This document shows, piece after piece, positions 44,902 to 54,405 of a stretch of DNA of 56,557 bases; positions within the stretch are counted from its first letter, which is position 1, and the number at the start of each line of letters is the position of its first letter. Where the stretch lies: assembly GCF_014284475.1 (NCBI RefSeq), contig NZ_WJBC01000019.1, positions 1-56,557 of the forward strand. The letters are read 5' to 3'. Below the pieces are notes generated by a model. The model searched no databases. It had not been told where the DNA came from and was given only the letters and a program-made list of their open reading frames with translations. The position numbers and the translations under genes were made by a program. This stretch comes from Acetobacterium fimetarium. Lineage in GTDB: Bacteria; Bacillota; Clostridia; Eubacteriales; Eubacteriaceae.

Positions 44902-46518
44902 ATGATTCGAATTGCAAATCTTAAAATAGGAATCGAAAAAGCCGTGGATCATGATTCTGAAAACCGGGCTTTAAAAAATGCCGTTCTTTCTAAAATTAAA
45001 ACCAGCAGCAAAGAACTGCGCAGTTATAAAATATATAAAAAATCCATTGATGCCAGAAAAAAAGATGCGCTTGTTTATGTCTATACGATTGATGCAGAAG
45101 TGCAGAATGAGACACAAATTCTGAAAAAGTTCAGTAAAAAAGGTATCACACCTACTCCGGATATGTCCTATCACCGCGTAACGTTTGGCACTGACCAGCT
45201 GGCAGAACGACCCGTGATCATCGGCATGGGGCCGGCCGGTCTTTTTGCCGGTCTGGTCCTTGCCAGGAATGGTTATCAGCCCATTATCCTCGAACGTGGA
45301 GATGATGTGGATACCCGCGCTGCCAAAATTGAAACATTCTGGAAAACCGGCACCCTTGACACCAAAAGCAATGTACAGTTTGGCGAAGGCGGGGCCGGCA
45401 CCTTTTCCGACGGAAAACTGACCACCCTGATCAATGACAACCGCTGCCGATCCGTACTGGAAGCATTTATTGAGGCGGGCGCACCGGAGGAAATCCTGTA
45501 CAAGAGCAAACCCCATATCGGCACGGACTTGCTGCGTGAAACAGTGAAAAACATCAGAAAAGAGATTATCTCCTGCGGCGGCGAGGTGCGATTCCAGTCG
45601 CAGGTCACCGATTTTATTATCCAAAATGGCGAACTCCACGCACTGGTGATCAATGGTCAGGATGAAATCCCCTGCCGGACTGCCCTACTGGGCATCGGAC
45701 ACAGTGCCCGGGATACGTTTGAAACCTTGTATTCCCGAGGAATCGGCATGACGCCGAAGCCATTTTCCATCGGCGTTCGAATCGAGCATCCTCAGCAAAT
45801 CATTGACGCAGCTCAATATGGCACTTCCGCCGGTCATCCCGGTTTGGGCGCCGCCGATTACAAGCTTGCCTACCATTCCCCAAATGGACGGTCTGCCTAT
45901 ACCTTCTGCATGTGCCCCGGCGGCTATGTGGTTGCCGCCGCTTCGGAGGCGCAAGGGGTGGTGACCAACGGCATGAGCAAACATAAACGGGACGGGGCCA
46001 ATGCCAATGCCGCCTTGCTGGTCGGCGTTCAGCCGTCCGACTTCGGCAGCGAACATCCTCTGGCCGGAGTGGAATTTCAGCGAAAATGGGAACAACTTGC
46101 CTATCATCTCGGTGGTGAAAACTACTGTGCGCCAGCCCAGCTCGTCAGCGATTTTCTTGCCGATCAGCCGAGTACCAAATGGGGCCGTGTCACCCCTACC
46201 TATGAACCGGGCCTTGTTTTTGCCCAGCTCAAAGAATGTCTGCCGGATTACGTCATCGCAACGATGAAAGAAGCCATTGTTCATTTTGATGCCAAAATAA
46301 AAGGCTTCGCCATGCCGGACAGCATCATGACCGGTGTGGAAACCCGAAGTTCTTCCCCCGTCCGGATCAGCCGGGACGAAAATAACAGTGCCAATATTAA
46401 CGGTCTCTATCCGATGGGCGAAGGCGCCGGTTATGCCGGCGGTATCATGTCATCTGCCGTCGACGGCGTCAAAACAGCGGAAAAAGTGATGCAAAAGTTC
46501 GCGCCTCGCAACCGATAA
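44902..46518 (+). CDS. FAD-dependent dehydrogenase-like protein (COG2509 type)
   Basis: A 538-aa cytosolic flavoprotein. After an N-terminal alpha/beta domain (about 1-95) comes the dinucleotide-binding VIIGMGPAGLFAGLVLARNG (about 110-129), then QFGEGGAGTFSDGKLTTL and a C-terminal FAD site MGEGAGYAGGIMSSAVDGVK. This arrangement matches the widely conserved uncharacterised FAD-dependent dehydrogenase family of Firmicutes; the reaction is not known. TAGGAGAC precedes the ATG. It is monocistronic with a strong terminator. Its GC content is higher than that of padR next door. Confidence 0.9.
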   Translation: MIRIANLKIGIEKAVDHDSENRALKNAVLSKIKTSSKELRSYKIYKKSIDARKKDALVYVYTIDAEVQNETQILKKFSKKGITPTPDMSYHRVTFGTDQLAERPVIIGMGPAGLFAGLVLARNGYQPIILERGDDVDTRAAKIETFWKTGTLDTKSNVQFGEGGAGTFSDGKLTTLINDNRCRSVLEAFIEAGAPEEILYKSKPHIGTDLLRETVKNIRKEIISCGGEVRFQSQVTDFIIQNGELHALVINGQDEIPCRTALLGIGHSARDTFETLYSRGIGMTPKPFSIGVRIEHPQQIIDAAQYGTSAGHPGLGAADYKLAYHSPNGRSAYTFCMCPGGYVVAAASEAQGVVTNGMSKHKRDGANANAALLVGVQPSDFGSEHPLAGVEFQRKWEQLAYHLGGENYCAPAQLVSDFLADQPSTKWGRVTPTYEPGLVFAQLKECLPDYVIATMKEAIVHFDAKIKGFAMPDSIMTGVETRSSSPVRISRDENNSANINGLYPMGEGAGYAGGIMSSAVDGVKTAEKVMQKFAPRNR

Positions 46519-46551
46519 TTTGCATCGTCCCCCGATGTCATTTATTCCATT

Positions 46552-46588
46552 AAAAAACCGCAGCAAATCAATGCTGCGGTTTTTTTTA
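46552..46588. terminator. Bidirectional terminator between the FAD protein gene and thiT
   Basis: Stem AAAACCGCAGCA / TGCTGCGGTTTT with a 6-nt loop and T runs on both strands between converging genes. Confidence 0.92.
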
Positions 46589-46609
46589 ATAAATTTATAG
46601 ACTCAATCT

Positions 46610-47284
46610 TCAGCCATGAATCACGTTCGATTTTACCGGTTGAACTTCCAGTATCTTTGCAATCCGCTTTATCGCCTTTTTTACCACCGGTATACATAGC
46701 ACCACGACGGTAAGCACGGCTTCCGCACCCATATAGGTGGCATTGTAAACCAGCGACCATGTGACGGCATTGAAACCCTCTGGTGCATACAGTCCGAAGA
46801 AAATAACGCCGGACAGAAAACTGCAGATGAATCGTCCGGAAACACCGACCAGATAGGCCGGTATGACAGAACTCCTGTTTGCAAAAAAGCCCCCCAGTCC
46901 CAACGCGCCGTAAGCGATGGGGTAATCCAGCAACAGTTGAACGGGAGACAGAACATAGGGGTTTATCAACAGATCCAGCAAGCCAAATGCAACTCCAGCC
47001 AAGACTCCCTGGCGAACTCCAAAAAAATACCCAATCAGGATGATGATCAGCATTGAAAATGGTGTCACTGCCCCGCCATAAGGCATCTTGAACAAAACCA
47101 GCTGGTTCAGAATGAACCCCAAAGCTACCGCAATTGCAGAAGCCGTCATGGCCTTGGGACTGGCTTTCGCTCTTTTTTTGTCTGTCATTAAATAGATGAC
47201 GACAAAAATACCAAGAATCATCAGCGCGATGATCCCTTTTGCTGTATTCGATTCAAACACAGCCTGCAAAACTTCTTCAGACAT
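46610..47284 (-). CDS. thiT: ECF-type thiamine transporter substrate-binding subunit ThiT
   Basis: A 224-aa membrane protein with about six to seven membrane segments. Family features include AVALGFILNQLVLFKMPYGG, TPFSMLIIILIGYFFGVRQG and LSPVQLLLDYPIAYGALGLGG. ThiT captures thiamine and works with the shared EcfAA'T module encoded elsewhere. The N terminus has an extra helix compared with the roughly 180-aa classical ThiT. The gene is directly preceded by a TPP riboswitch, which independently supports a thiamine role. GGAGG precedes the ATG. Confidence 0.92.
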   Translation of the reverse strand: MSEEVLQAVFESNTAKGIIALMILGIFVVIYLMTDKKRAKASPKAMTASAIAVALGFILNQLVLFKMPYGGAVTPFSMLIIILIGYFFGVRQGVLAGVAFGLLDLLINPYVLSPVQLLLDYPIAYGALGLGGFFANRSSVIPAYLVGVSGRFICSFLSGVIFFGLYAPEGFNAVTWSLVYNATYMGAEAVLTVVVLCIPVVKKAIKRIAKILEVQPVKSNVIHG

Positions 47285-47304
47285 AAAAATTCCTCCTTTT
47301 TATG

Positions 47305-47392
47305 GGAGGGGATGCGAGATTAAAACGCTTCCCTCCGCCGGTACTAACCGGATCAGGTAATAAGGGTAAATCTCAGCTGTTACGCTCCCCTA
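47305..47392 (-). promoter_or_regulatory. TPP riboswitch (THI element) upstream of thiT
   Basis: Minus-strand sequence has the conserved blocks GCTGAGA (about 47377-47371), ACCC, ACCTGATC (47358-47351) and the closing GGAGGGA. The pyrimidine-rich CCCCTCCC just downstream lies before the thiT GGAGG site, so a translational switch is possible. An extended -10 (TGATATAAT, core 47426-47421) lies upstream. Confidence 0.95.
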
Positions 47393-47494
47393 GCTACTTT
47401 TGATCGATTTTTCTGATGTTATTATATCATATGATTAAACGATGCAGAAAACAAAGTTTGCCCTAATAAACCTACTCAAAACGCATCGCAAATT

Positions 47495-47535
47495 AAAAAG
47501 GCCTGCAGAACAATTTTAATTCTGCAAACCTTTTT
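47495..47535. terminator. Terminator after leuD
   Basis: Stem AAAAAGG-TGCAGAA / TTCTGCA-CCTTTTT with a T run on the minus strand after the leuD stop codon. Confidence 0.85.
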
Positions 47536-47552
47536 ATCATTAATTTCTTTAT

Positions 47553-48074
47553 TTAGTAGTTCTTATCCGCGTATCCAACCCAGCCGCCTTCTTTAACGAG
47601 GGTTTTATCAAACTCGCCGACTTTAAAGTCGATGGTTTCGGATTTGCCGTCAGCATTGATCGTAATCGTGTTCTGATCGACATCGATTTCCATCGATACG
47701 TCTTTTCCGGCATAGTTTGCAAAAAGATAATCGATCTTTTCTTTGGGCAGCTCAATGGCAAACATGCCGCAGTTGTACATATTCTGTCTGAAAATCCGCG
47801 CGAAGTTTTCGGCGATGACCACGTTGATGCCGTTGACTTCCAGCGCCCACGGCGCATGTTCTCGCGACGAACCGCAGCCAAAGTTCTCCCGGGTAACAAT
47901 TACCGCTTTATCCCGGGTGTCTTCCTTACTGAAGCCCGGAAGTACCAGATCCTCCAGCAAATTTGGTTTTAAAGCCTCTTTGGTAATTTCCGTCAGATAT
48001 TTTGCCGGAATGATTTCATCGGTATTGATATCGCTTCGATCTAAAAATAATACATTTCCTTTAAAGTTTTTCAT
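47553..48074 (-). CDS. leuD: 3-isopropylmalate dehydratase small subunit
   Basis: A 173-aa swivel-domain subunit of the isopropylmalate isomerase. It contains FLDRSDINTDEIIPAKYLTE and the substrate-binding FGCGSSREHAPWALEVNGIN. The length fits the short LeuD subfamily found in archaea and many anaerobes. It begins 13 bp after leuC. It functions only with LeuC and could also serve the citramalate route to isoleucine. Confidence 0.94.
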   Translation of the reverse strand: MKNFKGNVLFLDRSDINTDEIIPAKYLTEITKEALKPNLLEDLVLPGFSKEDTRDKAVIVTRENFGCGSSREHAPWALEVNGINVVIAENFARIFRQNMYNCGMFAIELPKEKIDYLFANYAGKDVSMEIDVDQNTITINADGKSETIDFKVGEFDKTLVKEGGWVGYADKNY

Positions 48075-48087
48075 GTCTATCCCCCAC

Positions 48088-49374
48088 CTAAGCTTGATAT
48101 ATATCAGAATTTGTGATCGTTCCGGTAATAGCCGTCGCGGCTGCCGTTGCCGGACTCATCAGATGAACCATACCGCCTTTGCCCATTCTGCCGTTGAAAT
48201 TACGATTCGTTGTCGACGCGCAGACTTCCCCTTCGGCCAGAACCCCGTTGCTCATGCCCAGACAGGCACCGCAGGTCGGATTGGTCACGCAGAAACCGGC
48301 ATCCTGGAAGATTTCAATCAGTCCTTCTTTTAGAGCCAGGGAATAAATAGCCGGTGTTGCCGGGCTCACAATAGCACGGACATCGTCGCTGATTTTCTTG
48401 CCCTTCAGGACGCTGGCAGCAATTCGCAAATCTTCAATCCGGCCATTGGTGCAGCTGCCGATATAAATCTGGTCAACCCGGGTGCCCGCCATTTCCTTAA
48501 CGGTCTTAACCTGGTCTGGTTTGTAACCAACCGTCACCATCGGCTCCAGACTGGAAACGTCGTATTCGCAGATTCGTTCGTACTCTGCATCATCATCGGA
48601 AACCCATTTTGAATATTCTTTGAGGGCATCCTCTTTGGTGGCAAATTCGTCCTTGATGAATTTCCAAAGGTAGTCCACCGTCACCATATCCGGGTAGCAG
48701 ATGCCGCAGGTGCCGCCTGCTTCAATGGCCATGTTGCAGAGTGTCATTCGGGATTCCATCGACATAGCATCGACCACTGGACCGGTAAACTCAATGACCA
48801 TATTGGTCGCACCGTTTACCGTCAGCTCTTTAATGATGAACAGAATCAAATCCTTGGCATAGACGCCCGGTTTCAATTCGCCATTCAGAACGATCTTAAT
48901 GGTTTTAGGAAAATGGAAGGCGCAGACCCCCTTGAGAATACCCACTTCAAGATCAGTTGTCCCGATGCCAGCGGCGAAAGCGCCGAATGCGCCGTGGGTA
49001 CAGGTATGAGAGTCACCCATGATGACGGTGTATCCCGGTCGGACAAATCCTTTTTCCGGAAAGATGGCATGACAGACGCCGTTTTTTCCGATATCAAAAA
49101 AATCTTTGATTTCATGTCGTTTGGCCCAGTCTCGGAGGATTTTTCCCTGTTCCGCGGTTTTTGAATCCTTGGCCGGTGTCACATGGTCGATGACGGCCTT
49201 GATCTTGGTCGGATCAAAGACCCGATCCATCCCCCGCGCCATCAGATCTGTGATGGCAATTGGGGTGGTGATTTCATGACAGAAAACCCTGTCCAGTTTC
49301 AGAACATGCGTGTCTGGAAATGGCTCTTCCACACGATGTGCATCAAATATTTTTTCTGCAATTGTTTTACCCAT
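48088..49374 (-). CDS. leuC: 3-isopropylmalate dehydratase large subunit
   Basis: A 428-aa aconitase-fold subunit that holds a [4Fe-4S] cluster. Cluster Cys are visible in YIGSCTNGRIEDL (about 300) and in NPTCGACLGMSNGVL (two Cys, about 360-363). The active-site His motif GDSHTCTHGAFGAFAAGIGT is near 100. Gene order hom-lysC-leuC-leuD places it in an amino-acid operon, but which 2-alkylmalate it isomerises (isopropylmalate, methylmalate or homocitrate type) is not settled by sequence. Confidence 0.94.
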   Translation of the reverse strand: MGKTIAEKIFDAHRVEEPFPDTHVLKLDRVFCHEITTPIAITDLMARGMDRVFDPTKIKAVIDHVTPAKDSKTAEQGKILRDWAKRHEIKDFFDIGKNGVCHAIFPEKGFVRPGYTVIMGDSHTCTHGAFGAFAAGIGTTDLEVGILKGVCAFHFPKTIKIVLNGELKPGVYAKDLILFIIKELTVNGATNMVIEFTGPVVDAMSMESRMTLCNMAIEAGGTCGICYPDMVTVDYLWKFIKDEFATKEDALKEYSKWVSDDDAEYERICEYDVSSLEPMVTVGYKPDQVKTVKEMAGTRVDQIYIGSCTNGRIEDLRIAASVLKGKKISDDVRAIVSPATPAIYSLALKEGLIEIFQDAGFCVTNPTCGACLGMSNGVLAEGEVCASTTNRNFNGRMGKGGMVHLMSPATAAATAITGTITNSDIYQA

Positions 49375-49387
49375 TTTGTTCTCCTAT

Positions 49388-50596
49388 CTACATGTCAAAT
49401 TTTTTATGAATATGGACCATCGCTTCTTTGCCGCGTTCCTTGTCAATCAGACAGGATATCTTGATTTCAGAGGTACTGATGGTTTGAATATTGATACCCA
49501 GTTCGAACAGTGCTTCAAAAAATTTCGATGCGATTTCGGCATTGGCCACAATTCCGGTTCCGATAACCGAAAGCTTGGCGACGCCCTGATCGTACTCAAC
49601 TTTTTGAGCCTTGACTTCAAACGCAAATTTCTGGGCCACCGCCACCGCTTCCTGAAGCTCATCAACATCGATGGTGAATGAAATATCATTGACTGCTGTC
49701 CGGTTGACGTTCTGCACGATCATATCCACATGGATATTTGATTTCGCCAGGGCGCTGAACAATTTAAATGCGATTCCCGGCTGATCCGGCACTTCAAAAA
49801 TTGAGATTTTAGCAATATTTTCATCCAGGGCAATCCCTCGAACTAATACTTTTTCCATTATAACTTCCTCCTTGATAATTGTTCCTTCATTATGATTATA
49901 GCTTGACCGTACCACCAGCGGCACTTTGAACCGTTCCGCCATCTCCACTGACCGCGGGTGCAAAACTTTCGCTCCGGTGCTTGCCAGTTCCAAAACTTCC
50001 TGGTAGGAAATTTCATCAATCTTTGAAGCATCCTCAACGACGCGGGGATCGGCGGTATAAACGCCGTCAACATCGGTATAAATCTCGCAAAGCTCGGCCT
50101 TCAATGCTGCCGCCAGAGCCACCGCCGAAGTATCCGATCCGCCACGTCCCAGCGTGGTGATGTCCCGGTTCTCATTGATTCCCTGAAAGCCGGCCACAAT
50201 CACAATTTTTCCCGCATTCAGTTCCTTTTCAATTCGATTGGTTTTTATATCGTTGATCCGCGCCCGTTTGTGCACGCTCGATGTGAGAATGCCGCACTGC
50301 GCGCCGGTCAGGCTGACGACGTCATGACCCATGGCCTGGATTGCCATCGCCAGCAGGGAGATTGATACCTGTTCGCCGGTTGAAAGCAGCATGTCCATCT
50401 CGCGGCTGGGCGGGGTCGGATTGATTTTCTTTGCCAGCGTAATCAGATCATCCGTGGTATCCCCCATGGCCGAAACAACCACAACCACTCTTTTTCCATT
50501 TTCCTTGGCCTCAATGATACGACCAGCAACTCTTTTTATTCTCTCGACATTGGCGACGCTTGAGCCGCCATATTTTTGTACTACTAAATCTTGCAT
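49388..50596 (-). CDS. lysC: Aspartate kinase
   Basis: A 402-aa monofunctional aspartokinase, the first enzyme of the aspartate family. It starts with the kinase hallmark VVQKYGGSSVANVERIKRVA. Other parts are VVVVVSAMGDTTDDLI, TLGRGGSDTSAVALAAALKA and YTDVDGVYTADPR. Two C-terminal ACT domains (about 265-400) allow allosteric feedback, for example PDQPGIAFKLFSALAKSNIH. It follows hom by 19 bp. No lysine riboswitch is present, consistent with transcription from the hom promoter. Confidence 0.96.
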   Translation of the reverse strand: MQDLVVQKYGGSSVANVERIKRVAGRIIEAKENGKRVVVVVSAMGDTTDDLITLAKKINPTPPSREMDMLLSTGEQVSISLLAMAIQAMGHDVVSLTGAQCGILTSSVHKRARINDIKTNRIEKELNAGKIVIVAGFQGINENRDITTLGRGGSDTSAVALAAALKAELCEIYTDVDGVYTADPRVVEDASKIDEISYQEVLELASTGAKVLHPRSVEMAERFKVPLVVRSSYNHNEGTIIKEEVIMEKVLVRGIALDENIAKISIFEVPDQPGIAFKLFSALAKSNIHVDMIVQNVNRTAVNDISFTIDVDELQEAVAVAQKFAFEVKAQKVEYDQGVAKLSVIGTGIVANAEIASKFFEALFELGINIQTISTSEIKISCLIDKERGKEAMVHIHKKFDM

Positions 50597-50615
50597 TAAC
50601 CTCAGTCACTCTTTT

Positions 50616-51872
50616 CTATTCATAGATACGGGCATAAAAAATCTCCGGAACCGTTTCCTTCAATTTCTCTGCCATGGCATTAAATTTATTGGCGGCAATG
50701 GAACTCGTCACCACATAGGCCCGGTCATCATTGACAATAACCGTTTTACGTTCAGCGATGGTTTCCACTGCGGTCAACACATTATCGAGCATTTCTTTGT
50801 TTTCCAGATTCGCTCTCAAATAGTATTTTCCCTTAAAGATATCGGTTCCGATCTTGTTCAGTTTTCGGTTAAGTCGCAGTGGTTTCGGCAAATTCTGTTC
50901 ACTGACCATATTGAGAATGTAAAGCGCATCCCCGACGACTGCATTGGCAGTCGCATCTTTTCCGGCGCCCTTCCCGTAAAACTGCAATTCTCCGATAATA
51001 TCTCCGGTAATGGAGATGACATTAAACTCACTGTTGACGTTGCTCATGATCGAAGCTTCTTTAAACAGCACGGGTTCAACGGTTGTATAAACATCATTTT
51101 TTCCATCAAGAATGGAATGTCCCAGGTACTTGATCACATAACCCATGCTTCCGGTCATCTCGATATCCACCGCCCGAACGTCGGTCAGGCCCCGCTTGTA
51201 AATATTTTCGTCTTTAATGATCCCTTCGTAGGCCATCGATGAAAGAATGGAAAGCTTTCGGGACACATCATAGCCTTCAACATCCGCCGTTGGATCGGCT
51301 TCCGCAAAACCGATGGCTTGGGCTTTCGCCAGGGTTTCTCCGAAATCCGCGCCTTCTTCGGTCATTTTAGACAGAATAAAATTCGTTGTTCCGTTGAGAA
51401 TTCCCTTGATTTCGGTTACGCGGTTGATTTTCATTTCTTCTTTCAGGCTGCCGATGATGGGAATCCCACCGCCGACTGAAGCCTCATAACGAAGAACGAC
51501 TCCATTTTCATCAGCCAGAGTCGTTAGTTCCTGAAAATATTCTGATATCACCGCTTTGTTTGCTGTTACAACATGCTTTCCGGCCTTCAGGCAGTCTTTG
51601 ATCATGTTATATTCAAAGTCCATCCCACCCATCAGGGCGATGACCAGGCCGATGCTGTCATCATCCAGTATCTCCCTGGGATCGGTAACAATTTTACCAA
51701 CGGTATCGCCGAGATCTTTGGTCGTATCTCGCTCCAGCACCTTGGTAATCACCGGACTCGCCTTCCGAGACTCCAGATCTGTAAAGTTACCGGCAAACTT
51801 TCCTTTATTTAAATTGATCAGTTCATAAACCCCGGAACCAATGGTTCCGAAGCCTAAAAGTGCAATATTCAA
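50616..51872 (-). CDS. hom: Homoserine dehydrogenase
   Basis: A 418-aa enzyme that reduces aspartate semialdehyde to homoserine. It has the N-terminal Rossmann motif MNIALLGFGTIGSGVYEL, the catalytic-domain signatures TANKAVISEY and GGGIPIIGSLKEEM, GILNGTTNFILSKM, and FAEADPTADVEGYDVSRKLSIL. A C-terminal ACT domain (about 345-418) supplies threonine feedback. The start is TTG at 51872, selected because AGGTG lies about 9 nt upstream. It heads the hom-lysC-leuC-leuD operon. Confidence 0.95.
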   Translation of the reverse strand: MNIALLGFGTIGSGVYELINLNKGKFAGNFTDLESRKASPVITKVLERDTTKDLGDTVGKIVTDPREILDDDSIGLVIALMGGMDFEYNMIKDCLKAGKHVVTANKAVISEYFQELTTLADENGVVLRYEASVGGGIPIIGSLKEEMKINRVTEIKGILNGTTNFILSKMTEEGADFGETLAKAQAIGFAEADPTADVEGYDVSRKLSILSSMAYEGIIKDENIYKRGLTDVRAVDIEMTGSMGYVIKYLGHSILDGKNDVYTTVEPVLFKEASIMSNVNSEFNVISITGDIIGELQFYGKGAGKDATANAVVGDALYILNMVSEQNLPKPLRLNRKLNKIGTDIFKGKYYLRANLENKEMLDNVLTAVETIAERKTVIVNDDRAYVVTSSIAANKFNAMAEKLKETVPEIFYARIYE

Positions 51873-51929
51873 TCAAATTCACCTCATTTATGTATTTATT
51901 TTAAAAACACTTGTTTTTTTCTGAAAAAC

Positions 51930-51958
51930 ATTTTATCATATACTTATGGGTTATTCAA
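51930..51958 (-). promoter_or_regulatory. Promoter of the hom-lysC-leuCD operon
   Basis: TTGAAT (51958-51953), 17-bp spacer, TAAAAT (51935-51930), in the 140-bp gap to the divergent thrC. Confidence 0.6.
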
Positions 51959-52012
51959 TACCCAGTTGGGAAGATTTTTTCCCGGAACACCATAAATATT
52001 TGGAGGAAATTC

Positions 52013-53518
52013 ATGAAAAAAGCTTATAACAGCACGCGATCCAAAGACATCAACGTTTCTGCATCCCAGGGAATCCTGCAAGGATTGGCTCCTGATGGCG
52101 GACTCTTTGTCCCCAATTTTATTCGCGATATCCAACTGGATCCAACAAAATTTTCAGGCAAGAATTATGGAGAAATGGCTGAAGTCATCTTCGCCGCTTT
52201 CCTGAACGATTTTAGCGAAAAACAAATTAAGGATGCCATTCAAGGCGCCTATTATTCGGGAAAATTTGAAGAAAAGGAACCAGTCGCCCTAAAAAAAATA
52301 AAAGACCGGTTTTTCCTCGAACTCTTCCATGGTCCAACCTGCGCATTTAAGGATATGGCTCTGACCATTTTACCATATTTTATGGTTGAGTCCATCAAAA
52401 ATATGAAAAGCGACAATAAAATTCTGATCCTCACGGCTACCTCGGGCGATACCGGAAAAGCCGCCCTGGAAGGATTTGCCAATGTGCCCGACATCAGCAT
52501 TATCGTCTTTTATCCCCAGGACGGAGTCAGCACCATCCAGGAAAAGCAAATGCTGACGCAAGCGGGAGACAACACCTGTGTTGTCGGTGTCAACGGCAAT
52601 TTTGACGATACGCAAAACGGCGTTAAAGAAATTCTCAATGATAGCCAGCTGGCCAAAGAACTGGAAAAATCCAATGTGCTTTTCTCGTCAGCTAATTCGA
52701 TCAACATTGGCCGACTGCTGCCGCAGGTGGTCTATTATTTTTACAGCTACTACGAGCTGCTCAAACGCGGTGAAATTACTGCCGGCGAAAAAATCAACTT
52801 CGTGGTTCCCACCGGAAATTTCGGCAATATTCTCGCCGGCTACTATGCCTCCCTGCTGGGTCTGCCAGTCAATAAACTGATCTGTGCCTCCAATGCCAAC
52901 AAAGTCCTGACCGACTTTTTCAAGACCGGTACCTATGACCGGAATCGCGAGTTTTATAAAACGTCCTCTCCATCCATGGACATTCTGATTTCCAGCAACC
53001 TGGAACGTCTGCTCTATGATGTTTCCGGTTCTGATCCAAAAACCGTCAGCCAACTCATGGAGGAACTCAAAGACCAGGGCAATTATCAGGCATCAAAAGC
53101 ACTGATGGAAAAAGCGGATCTTTTCTATGCCGGAACAGCCGATGAAACCCAGACGGCCCAGTCCATCAAAAATATTTTTGATGAAACCCACTATCTGATG
53201 GATCCGCACACCGCAGTTGCCAACAAGGTTTATGAGGATTATCTTAAAGAAACCGGGGACCCCACCAAAACCGTGATTGTGTCCACTGCCAGCCCTTATA
53301 AATTCGGCCGCTCGGTCTATGAAAGCATTTTTGGGCCATCTGAAATGGATGATTATGCGCTTCTTGATCTTCTGGCTCAGAAAACCGATACATCCATTCC
53401 CTTACCGCTGAAAGATCTTGACAAAAAAGAGAATAAACACCATAACCAGTGCGAAAAAGCAGACATGTTCCGGGCTGTCCTGAGCTTTTTAGACCAACAG
53501 GTGGAAAAGCATGATTAA
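52013..53518 (+). CDS. thrC: Threonine synthase
   Basis: A 501-aa PLP enzyme converting phosphohomoserine to threonine. The ATG at 52013 was chosen because TGGAGGAA lies 7 nt upstream and the protein then begins MKKAYNSTRSKDINVSASQG; a longer open frame from 51911 would include promoter DNA. The PLP Lys is in GPTCAFKDMALTIL (about residue 115), the phosphate site in LTATSGDTGKAALEGFA, and the long-type C terminus has VIVSTASPYKFGRSVYE. It overlaps thrB by 8 bp. Confidence 0.96.
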   Translation: MKKAYNSTRSKDINVSASQGILQGLAPDGGLFVPNFIRDIQLDPTKFSGKNYGEMAEVIFAAFLNDFSEKQIKDAIQGAYYSGKFEEKEPVALKKIKDRFFLELFHGPTCAFKDMALTILPYFMVESIKNMKSDNKILILTATSGDTGKAALEGFANVPDISIIVFYPQDGVSTIQEKQMLTQAGDNTCVVGVNGNFDDTQNGVKEILNDSQLAKELEKSNVLFSSANSINIGRLLPQVVYYFYSYYELLKRGEITAGEKINFVVPTGNFGNILAGYYASLLGLPVNKLICASNANKVLTDFFKTGTYDRNREFYKTSSPSMDILISSNLERLLYDVSGSDPKTVSQLMEELKDQGNYQASKALMEKADLFYAGTADETQTAQSIKNIFDETHYLMDPHTAVANKVYEDYLKETGDPTKTVIVSTASPYKFGRSVYESIFGPSEMDDYALLDLLAQKTDTSIPLPLKDLDKKENKHHNQCEKADMFRAVLSFLDQQVEKHD

Positions 53519-54401
53519 GATTCGGGTTCCCGGGACAAGTGCCAATGTCGGTCCCGGTTTTGATGCTTTTGGTCTGGCGCTGACGATTTACAACACCTTC
53601 AGCTTTGAAGAAAAAAGCGACGGCAAACTCACCATCCGTGGGGTTGATAAAAAATATCAGGGTACCACCAATCTCGTCTATCGTTCAATGCAGAAAGTCT
53701 TTAAAAAGGCCGGTCATCACTCGAAAGGACTCTATATTCACAGCGACGTCGGCATTCCCATCAGCCGGGGACTCGGCAGCTCTGCCACCTGTATCGTCGG
53801 TGGACTTTTCGGAGCCAATGCGCTGATCGGCTCGCCGCTGACGACGGAAGAACTTTTTGATATTGCGGTGGAAATGGAAGGACATCCGGACAACGTCGCT
53901 CCCGCCATCTTTGGCGGGCTGGTCGTTTCCCTGACCGACCAGGGGAAAAACTTCTATATCAAAAGCGAGATTCATCCCACTTTTGAATTTTATGCGATCG
54001 TTCCGGATTTTCCCTTATCCACATCGGATGCACGACAGGTTTTGCCTAAAAAAATAAATTTCAGCGATGCCACTCACAATCTCCCGCGGGCCACAATGAC
54101 CTACCTGGCACTGGTCAATGGGTCCGAAGAAATTCTCCGGGTTTCGATGAAAGACCGGCTTCACCAGCCCTATCGCAAAAAACTCATCGCTCATTACGAT
54201 GTGATTACCCGAAAAGCACGGGATATGGGCTGTCTCAACACCTGTATCAGCGGTGCCGGGCCAACCATCCTTGCAATCAACTCGGTGAACAACCCCGGTT
54301 TTCTGAATGAAATGTCTGTCTATCTGAAGGAAAAAGTACCGGGATGGCAACTCATTCCATTATTTCCTGATAATGCCGGCGTTCAAATTTTGAGAGGTTA
54401 A
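53511..54401 (+). CDS. thrB: Homoserine kinase
   Basis: A 296-aa GHMP kinase that phosphorylates homoserine for ThrC. It begins MIKIRVPGTSANVGPGFDAF. The ATP loop is PISRGLGSSATCIVGGLFGA (about 84-103), followed by EGHPDNVAPAIFGGLVV and the C-terminal GAGPTILAI. It overlaps thrC and is followed 4 bp later by an ACT gene, making a three-gene operon. Confidence 0.96.
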   Translation: MIKIRVPGTSANVGPGFDAFGLALTIYNTFSFEEKSDGKLTIRGVDKKYQGTTNLVYRSMQKVFKKAGHHSKGLYIHSDVGIPISRGLGSSATCIVGGLFGANALIGSPLTTEELFDIAVEMEGHPDNVAPAIFGGLVVSLTDQGKNFYIKSEIHPTFEFYAIVPDFPLSTSDARQVLPKKINFSDATHNLPRATMTYLALVNGSEEILRVSMKDRLHQPYRKKLIAHYDVITRKARDMGCLNTCISGAGPTILAINSVNNPGFLNEMSVYLKEKVPGWQLIPLFPDNAGVQILRG

Positions 54402-54405
54402 TCCA

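Noticed and set aside
44971-46284. Minus-strand open frames of 125-222 codons
   Set aside because: They are shadows of the GC-rich FAD-dependent protein gene on the plus strand.
50597-52012. Lysine riboswitch or T-box in front of hom-lysC
   Set aside because: The 140-bp gap is too short, and no conserved lysine-element or T-box core is visible.
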